Below are positions 7,414 through 15,383 of a stretch of 41,578 nt of DNA, one piece after another; positions within the stretch are counted from its first letter, which is position 1; each line of letters starts with the position of its first letter. The translations under genes were made by a program, and so were the position numbers. Below the pieces are notes generated by a model. That model did no database searches, was not told the origin of the DNA, and saw nothing but the letters and a program-made list of their open reading frames with translations. Origin of the DNA: an uncultured Chlorobiaceae bacterium (GTDB lineage: Bacteria; Bacteroidota; Chlorobiia; Chlorobiales; Chlorobiaceae); the NCBI GenBank assembly GCA_903994635.1, contig CAJEXQ010000017.1, forward strand, positions 1 to 41,578, read 5' to 3'.

Positions 7414-8574
7414 ATGGAACAATTGATGCAACGGAAGCGGTTTCTCCTTGACCTTGGAGCTTCAGAGAGCGAAGCTGAAGAGTTACTCGTGTATAATACC
7501 AATCGTTTTAACCACTTTTTTCTCGGTCAGGAGATCTCTCTGCCGCTTATTGATGAACCATTTGCGGCGGTCTGGGATGCTTATGTGCGTGAGGCCGAAG
7601 AGAACGGGGTTTACCATACTCTTCAGCAAAAAGTGGTACAGCTTGCTTTTCCCGTGCAGGAGGGAATCAGCAAGAGCGATGGCTATCGGGCAGTGACGCT
7701 CAGGGGGGAAGATGTTTCTGCTTGTCAAGAAGCAACAGGGTTGGCACTGAACCATCCTGAGAGCATGAAACTGTTTCTTCATCCTACTGCGGCAGGTCGA
7801 ATACCGGTGATTGTGATTCCTGACAGGAGCGATTTTGTGAAGCTTGTGCAGGCCATTACCTGTCGAAATGAACCAAAAAATGTTCCACCCTCCATGGGCG
7901 CATGCATGGTGCAGGGCTATAATAACTGGGACAGGGTGCATCAGGCTAAAGCAGAGTGGCTTCGCCTGCATCCTGAGGGTGATTGGACGCTGGAGTTTTT
8001 CGATTTCAAGGAGAAAAAGGAGCTTTATCGCGACAGACTGATACTGTTGAGCGATGGGCCATATAGTAACGTAAGTGCCGCGTCTATGGGCCTTGATACG
8101 GAGGAGTGGCTGAAAAAATCATTGATTATTCGCCTTGAGCATGAGTGCACTCACTACATGACAAGACGATTGTTGGGGTCGATGCAGAACAATCTTTTTG
8201 ACGAACTCCTTGCCGATTACCGTGGAGTCGTTGCGGCATTCGGCGAGTACCGGGCTGCACGGTTTATGACGTTTATGGGGCTTGAAAATTACCCGGAATA
8301 TCGTGCAGGTGGACGGTTTGAGAATTACAGGGGTGAGCCACCGCTGTCGGCGGGTGCATTATCAATACTTCAGACGCTGGTGTACAAGGCGGCGACAAAT
8401 CTTGAAGAGATTGAGCACTCAATAGCCGGTACGGTCACTGATAAGGATAACCGGGCACTGGTTGTGCTTGCATTTGCACGAATGACACTCGAAGAGCTTG
8501 CCGGGTCGAAAGCTCTGGAGCAGTTTGTCGGGTACTGGCAGATGACACTTGCTACGTTTACAACTAAAGGATAA
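7414..8574 (+). CDS. Gluzincin-like HExxH zinc metallopeptidase-like protein
   Basis: Starts at the ATG at 7414, which has GGAGG eight bases upstream; the earlier in-frame ATGs at 7363 and 7375 lack this. The product has 386 residues. It carries HECTH (residues 243-247) and, 17 residues on, ELLAD (264-268), the HExxH...ExxxD arrangement of gluzincins such as thermolysin, giving two His and one Glu as zinc ligands and a catalytic Glu. No signal peptide or membrane segment is seen, so it is likely cytoplasmic. Middle gene of the operon, ending 5 bp before the next start. I recall similar uncharacterised proteins in cyanobacteria but cannot check. As the only protease-like gene beside a Gly-Gly leader peptide it is a candidate leader protease or peptide-modifying enzyme. 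That role is inference; the motif is seen directly. Confidence 0.7.
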   Translation: MEQLMQRKRFLLDLGASESEAEELLVYNTNRFNHFFLGQEISLPLIDEPFAAVWDAYVREAEENGVYHTLQQKVVQLAFPVQEGISKSDGYRAVTLRGEDVSACQEATGLALNHPESMKLFLHPTAAGRIPVIVIPDRSDFVKLVQAITCRNEPKNVPPSMGACMVQGYNNWDRVHQAKAEWLRLHPEGDWTLEFFDFKEKKELYRDRLILLSDGPYSNVSAASMGLDTEEWLKKSLIIRLEHECTHYMTRRLLGSMQNNLFDELLADYRGVVAAFGEYRAARFMTFMGLENYPEYRAGGRFENYRGEPPLSAGALSILQTLVYKAATNLEEIEHSIAGTVTDKDNRALVVLAFARMTLEELAGSKALEQFVGYWQMTLATFTTKG

Positions 8575-8579
8575 AATTA

Positions 8580-9698
8580 ATGTCATATTTCAGCGAGGTC
8601 TATGAGAGTGTGATTCCGTTTGTGCCGGAGCAGCTCGTGTCAGCGGAGAGCAGGCAAAGAATCCGGCATATCGTCAATGTTTTGCCAAAAGAGTATGCCT
8701 TGAGGACATTCGGGTTTGAGTGCCCTTTGACTGATGCGTGTGCGGATGCGGATTTTCTTGTTTCATCCGACATTACCATGGACGGGCCATCAATAATGAT
8801 GCGTGCCAGTGCTGCCGGGAGTGAATTTGATGACTCCGGTTTTGAGAGAGTGCGCGAGTTTGGCGCTTTTTGGAAAGAGCTTGTCTCAAGAGAGAAAAGT
8901 GACAGAACTCTTTTGATGAATGATGTGTGGCTCGAATATGATTTGATAGACAACCCTGCAAAGCTGCCGGTGCCCGGTATTTTTTTTAAACCTTATGTCG
9001 AACAGCAGAATGGGGAAGGCACCGGACACCAGGATGTGATAATTGATCTTGTTTGTCAGGCTTATGCTGCCGCTAAAAAACAGCAGCTCTCCAGGCAGTT
9101 GCGCGACCTGCTTGAGAAGTGCCTTGTTGCTGATGCGGCGGGCAATCAGACGCAAAAAGGAATTCATGTCGCCATGATGCTGTCGCGTGCCTCAGAGGGC
9201 TTGCGACTGGTGCTTGATTTTGCTGCTCCGGGCCTCCTCTTCTCTTTTTTGGAGAGTGTTGGTTGGCCAGGCTCTTTTGAGACGCTCAAACCTCTTGTTG
9301 AGAAGTGGTATTCGATGGTGGACAGTGTTCGTATGAATGTCGATATCGGTGAAGCTTTCGGGATGAAACTCGGGTTTGAGTTGACTTTTAACTGTCGTCG
9401 TGACCCTCTTCGTGAATCTCGCTGGCAGGCTCTTCTTGATTATCTGGTTGAAACAAAGTTGTGTTGCAAGTCTAAAATGGAGGGGTTACTTGCCTACTCT
9501 GGACATGGTGCATATTCAGGGTTTGAGCGAATTATGGAGGAGTCATCAGAGAATGAAGTGTTGAACGGTGCCTGCAGGATGTTTCTCGTCCGAAAATTAT
9601 TTCATGTCAAGATAGTTTATGATGGCACACCCGCTCTTCTTGCAAAGGGCTACCTTGGTGTCATTCCCTATTTTCGACAGTGGGATGCTCTGAAATGA
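8580..9698 (+). CDS. Protein of unknown function, third gene of the GNAT/HExxH operon
   Basis: A 372-residue soluble protein with an AAAGGA ribosome site, starting 5 bp after the metallopeptidase gene. I do not recognise a named family. Blocks that look conserved and enzyme-like are VWLEYDLIDNPAKLPVPGIFF (about 120-140), GMKLGFELTFNCRRDPLRE and RWQALLDYLVE in the C-terminal half, LLAYSGHGAYSGF, and FHVKIVYDGTPALLAKGYLG near the end. No transmembrane segment, signal peptide or cofactor motif is apparent. A decayed copy of its first ~40 codons lies at 9966-10080, so this gene or its operon has been duplicated here before. Tight spacing says it works with its two upstream partners, probably on one pathway. 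Confidence 0.65.
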   Translation: MSYFSEVYESVIPFVPEQLVSAESRQRIRHIVNVLPKEYALRTFGFECPLTDACADADFLVSSDITMDGPSIMMRASAAGSEFDDSGFERVREFGAFWKELVSREKSDRTLLMNDVWLEYDLIDNPAKLPVPGIFFKPYVEQQNGEGTGHQDVIIDLVCQAYAAAKKQQLSRQLRDLLEKCLVADAAGNQTQKGIHVAMMLSRASEGLRLVLDFAAPGLLFSFLESVGWPGSFETLKPLVEKWYSMVDSVRMNVDIGEAFGMKLGFELTFNCRRDPLRESRWQALLDYLVETKLCCKSKMEGLLAYSGHGAYSGFERIMEESSENEVLNGACRMFLVRKLFHVKIVYDGTPALLAKGYLGVIPYFRQWDALK

Positions 9699-9762
9699 GG
9701 GTTACCTGACAAGGCTGTCAGTGGACATCATGTTTGTCTGTCTGAGATTGCGATGCTTTTCG

Positions 9763-9914
9763 TCCATCCAAACCGCAAGCTCCGTCCTTCGGCGGTAAGC
9801 CTGCACCCGCCTGACGGAACGTGCTCGCCGGCTTTATGAGCGAAGAGTCTCAGAAGAGAGAGTCCGGCAGTACGTCATCCGCTGGCACCGCTGGCTCCAT
9901 GGCGGTTTGGATGA
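9763..9914 (+). repeat. Right copy of ~150-bp direct repeat (RT 3' fragment)
   Basis: Matches 5327-5476 at about 96%, same orientation. It has one extra C (CTGCACCCGCC against CTGCATCGCC), which breaks the RT frame, and it carries neither catalytic motif. It ends abruptly at GGTTTGGATG. The substitutions are mixed in type, not adenine-biased, so they are not diversity-generating-retroelement mutations. Confidence 0.9.
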
Positions 9915-9965
9915 ATTTGTTACTCGGGTACAAGTAACAAAAAAAAGCTTTTCAATGGTTGGCAG

Positions 9966-10080
9966 AGTACCAGTGTTATTCCACTTGTTCCGGAGCAGCT
10001 TTTTTCCTCGGAGAGCAGCCAATAATCATAGAAGATTGTTACTATTTTGGCATATCTTTCTTTTGCACTTGCGCAGTACA
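9966..10080 (+). pseudogene. Decayed copy of the 5' end of the gene at 8580-9698
   Basis: Translated in one frame this reads SVIPLVPEQLFSSESSQ, then stops, against SVIPFVPEQLVSAESRQ in the intact gene. In the best 54-bp stretch about 41 bases match (roughly 76%). Similarity fades further along. Two in-frame stops follow, and there is no start codon in context. It is older than the neighbouring RT fragment, which is 96% identical to its source. Confidence 0.75.
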
Positions 10081-10130
10081 GGATGTTATAGCCGTCGCGG
10101 GTGTGTTTTAATGTTTCAACTACTGTGAAT

Positions 10131-11009
10131 ATGAAGAACAAGGCTCTCGACGACTTTTATGAGGGGTGCCGTGCCAGGGCTATTATGCTTGCCCTTGAAG
10201 AGGATCGTTATACGGGGGATATTACCACACTCGCAACCATTGATCCCCACCAGGGGGGAAGCGCTGTTATTCGGGCCAAGGAGAGCGGTATTATAGGGGG
10301 GGTTGGTGTTGCTTCGCAGGTTTTTGCGGGCTGTGATCCGGGGCTTTCGGTTGTGTTGCACCGCAGGGATGGCGAAACGGTGAGCGTTGGTGACCTGATT
10401 CTTGAATTGACGGGGAAGCTCGCCCCTATTCTTGTTGGTGAGCGCACAGCCCTTAATTTTTTGCAGCGTATGTCGGGGATTGCGACCAGAACGAGGGCCT
10501 ATGTTGACAAAATCAGCCATACGGGGGCAAAAATTCTTGATACCCGAAAAACAGCCCCGGGGTTGCGCTATTTCGACAAGGAGGCTGTTCGGATAGGTGG
10601 TGGGGAGAACCATCGCTTCGGCTTGTTTGACATGATCCTTATCAAGGATAATCATATTGACGCCTCTGGCGGTATTGCCCAGGCTATTGGAAATGCCAAA
10701 ATCTACCGCAAAAAGCATGGGCTGAAGGTGAAGATCGAAACCGAGGTTCGTTCCCTGGAGGAGTTGAGTGAGGCGCTGTCGTGCATGCCCGATATTGTTC
10801 TTCTCGATAATTTTACTCCTGCCCTGCTGAAAAAGGCCGTTCTTCAAGTCAGGAACTCTGGTATCAGGGTGCTCCTTGAAGCCTCTGGTAATATCGGCTT
10901 GCACAATGTGATTGCTGTGGCCGAAAGCGGAGTTGATTATATCTCTGTCGGTGAACTGACGCACAGCGTCAAGGCTCTCGATCTTTCCATGACCATCAAA
11001 CTTGACTGA
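10131..11009 (+). CDS. nadC: Nicotinate-nucleotide diphosphorylase (quinolinate phosphoribosyltransferase)
   Basis: Makes nicotinate mononucleotide from quinolinate and PRPP with release of CO2, the last dedicated step of de novo NAD synthesis. The 292-residue product has the family blocks EEDRYTGDITT near the start, ERTALNFLQRMSGIAT, LDTRKTAPGLRYFDKEAV, GGGENHRFGLFDMILIKDNH and KIETEV, then LLDNF and a C-terminal EASGNI...GVDYISVGELTHS. These supply the substrate-binding Arg, His and Lys residues. The ATG at 10131 begins MKNKALDDFYEGC; a GTG 30 bp upstream is less likely. The acpS gene follows after 10 bp, so the two are probably co-transcribed. This marks the return to core chromosome after the accessory segment. 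Confidence 0.97.
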   Translation: MKNKALDDFYEGCRARAIMLALEEDRYTGDITTLATIDPHQGGSAVIRAKESGIIGGVGVASQVFAGCDPGLSVVLHRRDGETVSVGDLILELTGKLAPILVGERTALNFLQRMSGIATRTRAYVDKISHTGAKILDTRKTAPGLRYFDKEAVRIGGGENHRFGLFDMILIKDNHIDASGGIAQAIGNAKIYRKKHGLKVKIETEVRSLEELSEALSCMPDIVLLDNFTPALLKKAVLQVRNSGIRVLLEASGNIGLHNVIAVAESGVDYISVGELTHSVKALDLSMTIKLD

Positions 11010-11019
11010 GGGGAAGGGT

Positions 11020-11379
11020 ATGGAAGTAGGTGTGGATATTGTTGATCTTGACCGGATCGAAACGATATACCGTCGTTATGGCAGGAAGTTTCTCCAGCGC
11101 ATTCTTTCGGATGAGGAGATTACCCTTTGCCTTCAAAAACCTCAGGTTATTGCCAGTATTGCCGGTCGTTTTGCCGCCAAGGAGGCTGTTGTCAAGGCGC
11201 TTGGTACCGGATTTTCCGGCACTGTGCACTGGAAAAGCTTTGAAATACTGAATGACGAGCGGGGTCGACCCTATGTACGCCAGGTTGATGCAGACTGTTT
11301 TCCTGCAGGATGTTTGGTTAAAATTTCGATTGCTCACGATCGACATGCAGCAATTGCTACAGCGCTGATTGAGCTGTAA
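11020..11379 (+). CDS. acpS: Holo-[acyl-carrier-protein] synthase
   Basis: Transfers 4'-phosphopantetheine from CoA to a serine of acyl carrier protein. The 119-residue length is normal for bacterial AcpS. The metal-binding GVDIVDLDRIE (residues 4-14) and GRFAAKEAVVKALGTG (49-64) are both present, as is the C-terminal ISIAHD...A block. The ATG at 11020 is favoured because a purine-rich GGGGAAGGG lies just upstream; an in-frame TTG at 11002 overlaps the end of nadC and is less likely. It is the last gene of the nadC-acpS unit and is followed by a bidirectional-looking hairpin before the convergent tig gene. Confidence 0.96.
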   Translation: MEVGVDIVDLDRIETIYRRYGRKFLQRILSDEEITLCLQKPQVIASIAGRFAAKEAVVKALGTGFSGTVHWKSFEILNDERGRPYVRQVDADCFPAGCLVKISIAHDRHAAIATALIEL

Positions 11380-11405
11380 AGGGGGATGGGTATGACGGTA
11401 CAAAA

Positions 11406-11437
11406 AAAGCAGGGGTTCATCAAAGAACTCCTGCTTT
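11406..11437. terminator. Hairpin terminator between convergent acpS and tig
   Basis: Arms AAAGCAGGGGTTC and GAACTCCTGCTTT pair with one mismatch around a 6-base loop. A run of seven A at 11402-11408 gives a U-tract for leftward transcripts of tig. For rightward transcripts of acpS the tail is only CTTTAAA, so it may work weakly in that direction. Confidence 0.8.
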
Positions 11438-11457
11438 AAACGGGTTGTTATCGGAAA

Positions 11458-12741
11458 CTACACCTCTCGCGTTGAGGTCAGCCTCTCCTCTTCGGTGATT
11501 GTTACCTTTGATTTAAGAAGGTCATAGATCTTCTTTTTGATAACGGACTCGGCAATGAAATCCCTGATTTCGCCAGTTTTATAAGATTCAAGCAGTCGTT
11601 CTTTATCCAGGGATGGATTCTCGCTAATCTCTTTTTCAACGTAAGCCTTAAGGTCATCTTCCGAGACGGTAATATTTTCGGTTTCAGCTATTTTCCTTGA
11701 GATAACCATCCATTGGGCATGTTTTACAGCATTTGGCCGCAAGGTTTCAAGAAAATCTTTTTCGTCAAAACTGGAGGGGAAGGCGCCGCCTATCTGACGT
11801 TTGGCGTTATCAACAAGCATTTGTGTGAAGGAGCCAACCATTGATTCAGGTGCGGATACCGGGTTTGCCTCAATCAGTTTTTCAGAGATCAATTCGAGAA
11901 GATCCTCTTCTGCCAACTTTATGAAATTAGCTTCAATCTGGTTGCGGATATCACTCCTCAGGTCTGCTGCCGACTCAAACTGTTGTTCGGTGACCTCTTT
12001 GACCAAATCGTCCGTGAGCTCCGGTAGTTCAAGTCTTTTGATTTCTCTGACAATGACGCGGAAAATAGATGGTTCTGCATTGGTCTCCTCCTTTTTGTTT
12101 TCGACGTCAATGCTCTCCCCTCTCTTTTTCCCAAGAAGCGCCATGCGGAAAGGGTTCTCTTCAGGAAGGTACTCCAGGCTGAAATGATGATTTTCTGTAA
12201 TACTATCCTCTTTTGGTTCACCAACGTCGTTGAGTTTCCAGACATCACCTATCACTGTGTCGGTTGTTGATGCGGCTTCATCGACACTGATCAGTGTCGC
12301 CTGTGCTTTGAGAATTTGTTGTATTTCGCGCTCGACATCTTCATCGGTAATGGTGTAGAGTGCCTTGGTGAATGAATATTCACTGAAATCGCTGAGTTCG
12401 AATTCGGGCTGAATTTCATAAGCAAGCTTGAGAATCAACTGATCATCCTCAAAAGAGAAGCTGATAATCTCTGCGCGGTTTATCGGTTTGATGGCTCCTG
12501 AATCAGCAATTTCCCCAAAATATTTCGATGCCATTTTTTCAGCCACGGTCGTCTCGATAGAGGGGCCAGCCAGTTTCTTTATCAGGCTTGCTGGAGCATG
12601 CCCTTTTCTGAATCCCTTGATTTGTACGCTTCTCTTGGCTTCCTCAAGCTCTTTATTATATTCGGTTCCAAACTCTTCCGCAGACAGAATAATTTCCAGT
12701 ACCTGTTCGGTTTCGCTGACGTTCTTGATATTCTTTTGCAA
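11458..12741 (-). CDS. tig: Trigger factor, ribosome-associated chaperone
   Basis: Binds the ribosome exit tunnel and shields nascent chains. The 427-residue product has an N-terminal domain with the ribosome-docking signature GFRKGHAP (43-50), a middle FKBP-like domain beginning near VIGDVW, and a long helical C-terminal domain with the KITVSEDDL-like and NPSLDKERLLESYK text usual for the family. The middle domain is divergent around the prolyl-isomerase pocket, so isomerase activity is uncertain. It lies 97 bp downstream of the M16 peptidase gene on the same strand and ends at the hairpin shared with acpS. In many bacteria tig precedes clpP/clpX; here it does not. Confidence 0.96.
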   Translation of the reverse strand: MQKNIKNVSETEQVLEIILSAEEFGTEYNKELEEAKRSVQIKGFRKGHAPASLIKKLAGPSIETTVAEKMASKYFGEIADSGAIKPINRAEIISFSFEDDQLILKLAYEIQPEFELSDFSEYSFTKALYTITDEDVEREIQQILKAQATLISVDEAASTTDTVIGDVWKLNDVGEPKEDSITENHHFSLEYLPEENPFRMALLGKKRGESIDVENKKEETNAEPSIFRVIVREIKRLELPELTDDLVKEVTEQQFESAADLRSDIRNQIEANFIKLAEEDLLELISEKLIEANPVSAPESMVGSFTQMLVDNAKRQIGGAFPSSFDEKDFLETLRPNAVKHAQWMVISRKIAETENITVSEDDLKAYVEKEISENPSLDKERLLESYKTGEIRDFIAESVIKKKIYDLLKSKVTITEEERLTSTREV

Positions 12742-12838
12742 GGCTCTCTTCGGTTAATTGGTCATTGTGAAAAAATAAAAGTGAACAAGATACTAATTAA
12801 TCCTGTTTATTAAAATAGAGTGTTCCCCGTGTTGCGGT

Positions 12839-14119
12839 TCATCGTTTCGGTTTATAGACCAGCGTTGAATAAGGGGTATCGTGCAATATCCTCAGGGCGG
12901 TTTCGGAGATCTCTTCCGCCGTGACTGCTTCGATGGCGGTTGTTTTTTCTTCTGGCTCTATGTACCGTCCGAAATAGGAGAGGTCAGAAGCGGTTTGTGA
13001 CATTCTGCGTGTCATTTTTTCCTGACCCATGATATGTGAGCCAAGCAGTTTTGTTTTTGCAGCCAGAAGCTCTTCCGGATCGGGATGTAGCAGCGCATCG
13101 CTCTTGAGCAGTTCTCTGATAAGCTCAAGCGTAAGCTTTACCTTATTGCGGTCGGTGCCAGCATAGATATTGAGCGCGGTCTGATCGTCGAAAAAGGTGA
13201 CCGATGAGTAGATGTTGTAGGCAAGTCCCCGTTTCTCCCGTAATTCCAGATTGAGGAGAGAACTCATGCCGTTGCCAAGCATCGAGTTGAGTACCATCAG
13301 GCTGTAAAAGATCTTATCCTGACGCGTTATGGCGGTGCCAAGCACAATTTGAGCCTGATAAAGCTGTTTTTTCAGTGTTACGGTAAAGGGCGTGTAGTGT
13401 TCCGGAAGGAATGGCTGGCGAACGTACTCGTTGCCGGATGAATCTCCAAGCGGGCCAAGAAAACGTTCGCTGAGCCGCATAATTTTGTCGTGATTCACTT
13501 TGCCGGTAGCGGTGAGTAACATTTTTCGTGGTACATAGTGTTGCCGCATGAAGTTCTTCAGGGTATCGTCCGTGAATCCGCTGACACTCTCTTCAGTGCC
13601 GAGGATTGGTTTACCAAGAGGGTGGCAGGGAAACGATCGGAGGTCAAACTCTTCAAAAATAAGCTCTTCCGGCGTATCATTCACGCTGCTGATCTCCTCA
13701 ATGACAACTTCTTTCTCCTTTTCTATCTCTTCAGGGGGAAAAATCGGGTCGCAGACAAGATCCGAGAGCAGCTCAAAGGATGGCTCCAGGTGCTCAGGAA
13801 GGCAGCGAAGATAGATGCAGGTATGCTCCTTGGTGGTGTAGGCATCAAGGTAGCCCCCATTTTTTTCGATGTTTTTGGCAATATCGAGGTAGGTGCGGTG
13901 CCGGGTCCCTTTAAAGATTGCATGTTCAATAAAATGGGCCAGTCCCGGACTCTTTTCGGGGTCATCGCGTGAACCGGCATCAATCTGAATACCAAGCGTA
14001 ATGCTGTGGACAGAAGGCACGTCGTCAGTGACAATTCTCAGCCCGTTTCCAAGAACACCCTGATGGACAGTTCCTTCTGAAAAGGGAGTTACAGGGCGCT
14101 GCTGATTTTCTTTAGTCAT
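12839..14119 (-). CDS. M16 family zinc peptidase (processing-peptidase-like)
   Basis: A 426-residue protein of the insulinase/mitochondrial-processing-peptidase family. The inverted zinc motif HFIEH (H62, E65, H66) is followed 76 residues later by E142 in KEVVIEEIS, the expected third ligand, so it should be active. The C-terminal domain carries LYQAQIVLGT and LREKRGLAYNIYSS, typical of the second M16 domain. The length fits single-subunit bacterial members such as B. subtilis MlpA. No signal peptide is visible, so a cytoplasmic place is likely. Its start is divergent from the epimerase at 14357; tig follows on the same strand. Confidence 0.92.
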   Translation of the reverse strand: MTKENQQRPVTPFSEGTVHQGVLGNGLRIVTDDVPSVHSITLGIQIDAGSRDDPEKSPGLAHFIEHAIFKGTRHRTYLDIAKNIEKNGGYLDAYTTKEHTCIYLRCLPEHLEPSFELLSDLVCDPIFPPEEIEKEKEVVIEEISSVNDTPEELIFEEFDLRSFPCHPLGKPILGTEESVSGFTDDTLKNFMRQHYVPRKMLLTATGKVNHDKIMRLSERFLGPLGDSSGNEYVRQPFLPEHYTPFTVTLKKQLYQAQIVLGTAITRQDKIFYSLMVLNSMLGNGMSSLLNLELREKRGLAYNIYSSVTFFDDQTALNIYAGTDRNKVKLTLELIRELLKSDALLHPDPEELLAAKTKLLGSHIMGQEKMTRRMSQTASDLSYFGRYIEPEEKTTAIEAVTAEEISETALRILHDTPYSTLVYKPKR

Positions 14120-14356
14120 AGCTGAATGATTTTCTTGTGCTTGTCTCTTGAATTGAATGCAATGTAGTTTTAATTCTTATTTTTAGGAACAGTGGGGTTC
14201 CGCTGTTGTTTATATTCGTTACCGCTTGGCTTCCTTTTTATTTGGCGATTGGTGAAAAAAAAAGGTATTCTGCTTGGGGTGAGGGCGGTGTGTGTTTCCC
14301 GATTTTTCATAAGGCCAGGTGTCGGGAGCAAAAAAAGGGAAATATTCGGAAATGTA

Positions 14357-15346
14357 ATGATCAAGTCATCGATTGTCATAACTGGTGCCACCGGGTATAT
14401 AGGCTCTCAGGTTGTTCTTGCCTTGCTTTCACAGCTTTCCGGTGAGGTCAAATGCCGGGTGATTGCACGCAAAAGTTCGGACTGCTCATTTCTTGCGGGG
14501 TTGCCGGTTGAAGTTGTACGGGCTGACATTCTTGATCCTCTCTCCCTCAATGAGGCGTTCAGGGGGGTAGATACGGTTTTTCATTGCGCAGGTCTGATCT
14601 CCTATACAAAAAACTTTCGTAATGCGCTGTATGAAACCAATGTGCTCGGAACGAGGAATGTTGTCAATGCCTCACTTTTCAACAATGTCCGGCGGCTTGT
14701 TATGACCAGCTCTATTGCTGCGGTCGGAGCTACGGAAGATGGTTCCTCGGCCAGCGAGTCAACAACCTTCCAGGAGTGGCAACGAAGGAACGGGTATATG
14801 GAGGCCAAGCATCTTGCTGAACTTGAAGGGCTTCGCGGTCTTGCCGAGGGACTTGACGTTGTGTTTGTCAATCCCGGCGTTGTGATTGGCGTGGACAGGG
14901 ATAACCCGGCATCGGTCAGCTCATCGAACAAGGTGTTACGGCTCATTTATCAGGGGAAATTGCCCTTCTCTCCCCTGGGAGGCAGCGGTTTTGTTGATGT
15001 GCGTGATGTGGCTGATGCTCATATTGAGGCATGGAAAAAGGGGCGATCAGGAGAGCGGTACCTCATTGTTGGCCACAATCTTTCGTTCAGGGAGCTTTTT
15101 ACCCGAATCCGGCGCAGTGAGGGCAGCAGCGTTGGCCACACGTTCATGGTGCCGAAAGGGTTGGGTTTGCTCGCTGCTCTGGGCGGAGAGTGCTGGTCGA
15201 TGGTGTTGAACCGTCCCTCCTTTATCAGTCTGGAAAGCATTCGCACGTCATCGAGGAGGCTTGTCTACAATAATATGAGGTCAATACAGGAGTTACACTT
15301 GCAGTACCGGGATCTGCCGGAGACGTTCAAGACTATTATAGCCTGA
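14357..15346 (+). CDS. NAD-dependent epimerase/dehydratase (extended SDR)
   Basis: About 329 residues from the ATG at 14357, giving MIKSSIVITGATGYIGSQ. The longer frame back to 14192 adds a basic stretch unlike the family and is rejected. The nucleotide-binding GATGYIG is at residues 10-16. The catalytic tetrad is represented by the TSSIAAVG block and YMEAKHLAE (YxxxK). The closest relatives by feel are dihydroflavonol-4-reductase/3-beta-HSD-like sugar or lipid oxidoreductases. The substrate cannot be told. It ends 37 bp before recA on the same strand, so recA may be partly read from this gene's promoter. Confidence 0.88.
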   Translation: MIKSSIVITGATGYIGSQVVLALLSQLSGEVKCRVIARKSSDCSFLAGLPVEVVRADILDPLSLNEAFRGVDTVFHCAGLISYTKNFRNALYETNVLGTRNVVNASLFNNVRRLVMTSSIAAVGATEDGSSASESTTFQEWQRRNGYMEAKHLAELEGLRGLAEGLDVVFVNPGVVIGVDRDNPASVSSSNKVLRLIYQGKLPFSPLGGSGFVDVRDVADAHIEAWKKGRSGERYLIVGHNLSFRELFTRIRRSEGSSVGHTFMVPKGLGLLAALGGECWSMVLNRPSFISLESIRTSSRRLVYNNMRSIQELHLQYRDLPETFKTIIA

Positions 15347-15383
15347 ATGATCCATTTCTTTCACTTTTATCTTATGTCACATT

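Larger units (their letters stand above)
9699..10130. other. Remnant-filled spacer before nadC
   Basis: Of these 432 bp, 9763-9914 is a second copy of the RT 3' end and 9966-10080 is a decayed copy of the start of the gene at 8580. The remaining short pieces (9699-9762, 9915-9965, 10081-10130) show nothing I recognise; the last must carry the nadC start region. Confidence 0.7.

Noticed and set aside
10116..10964. Leftward open frame of 282 residues opposite nadC
   Set aside because: Shadow of nadC, whose motifs are unmistakable on the plus strand.
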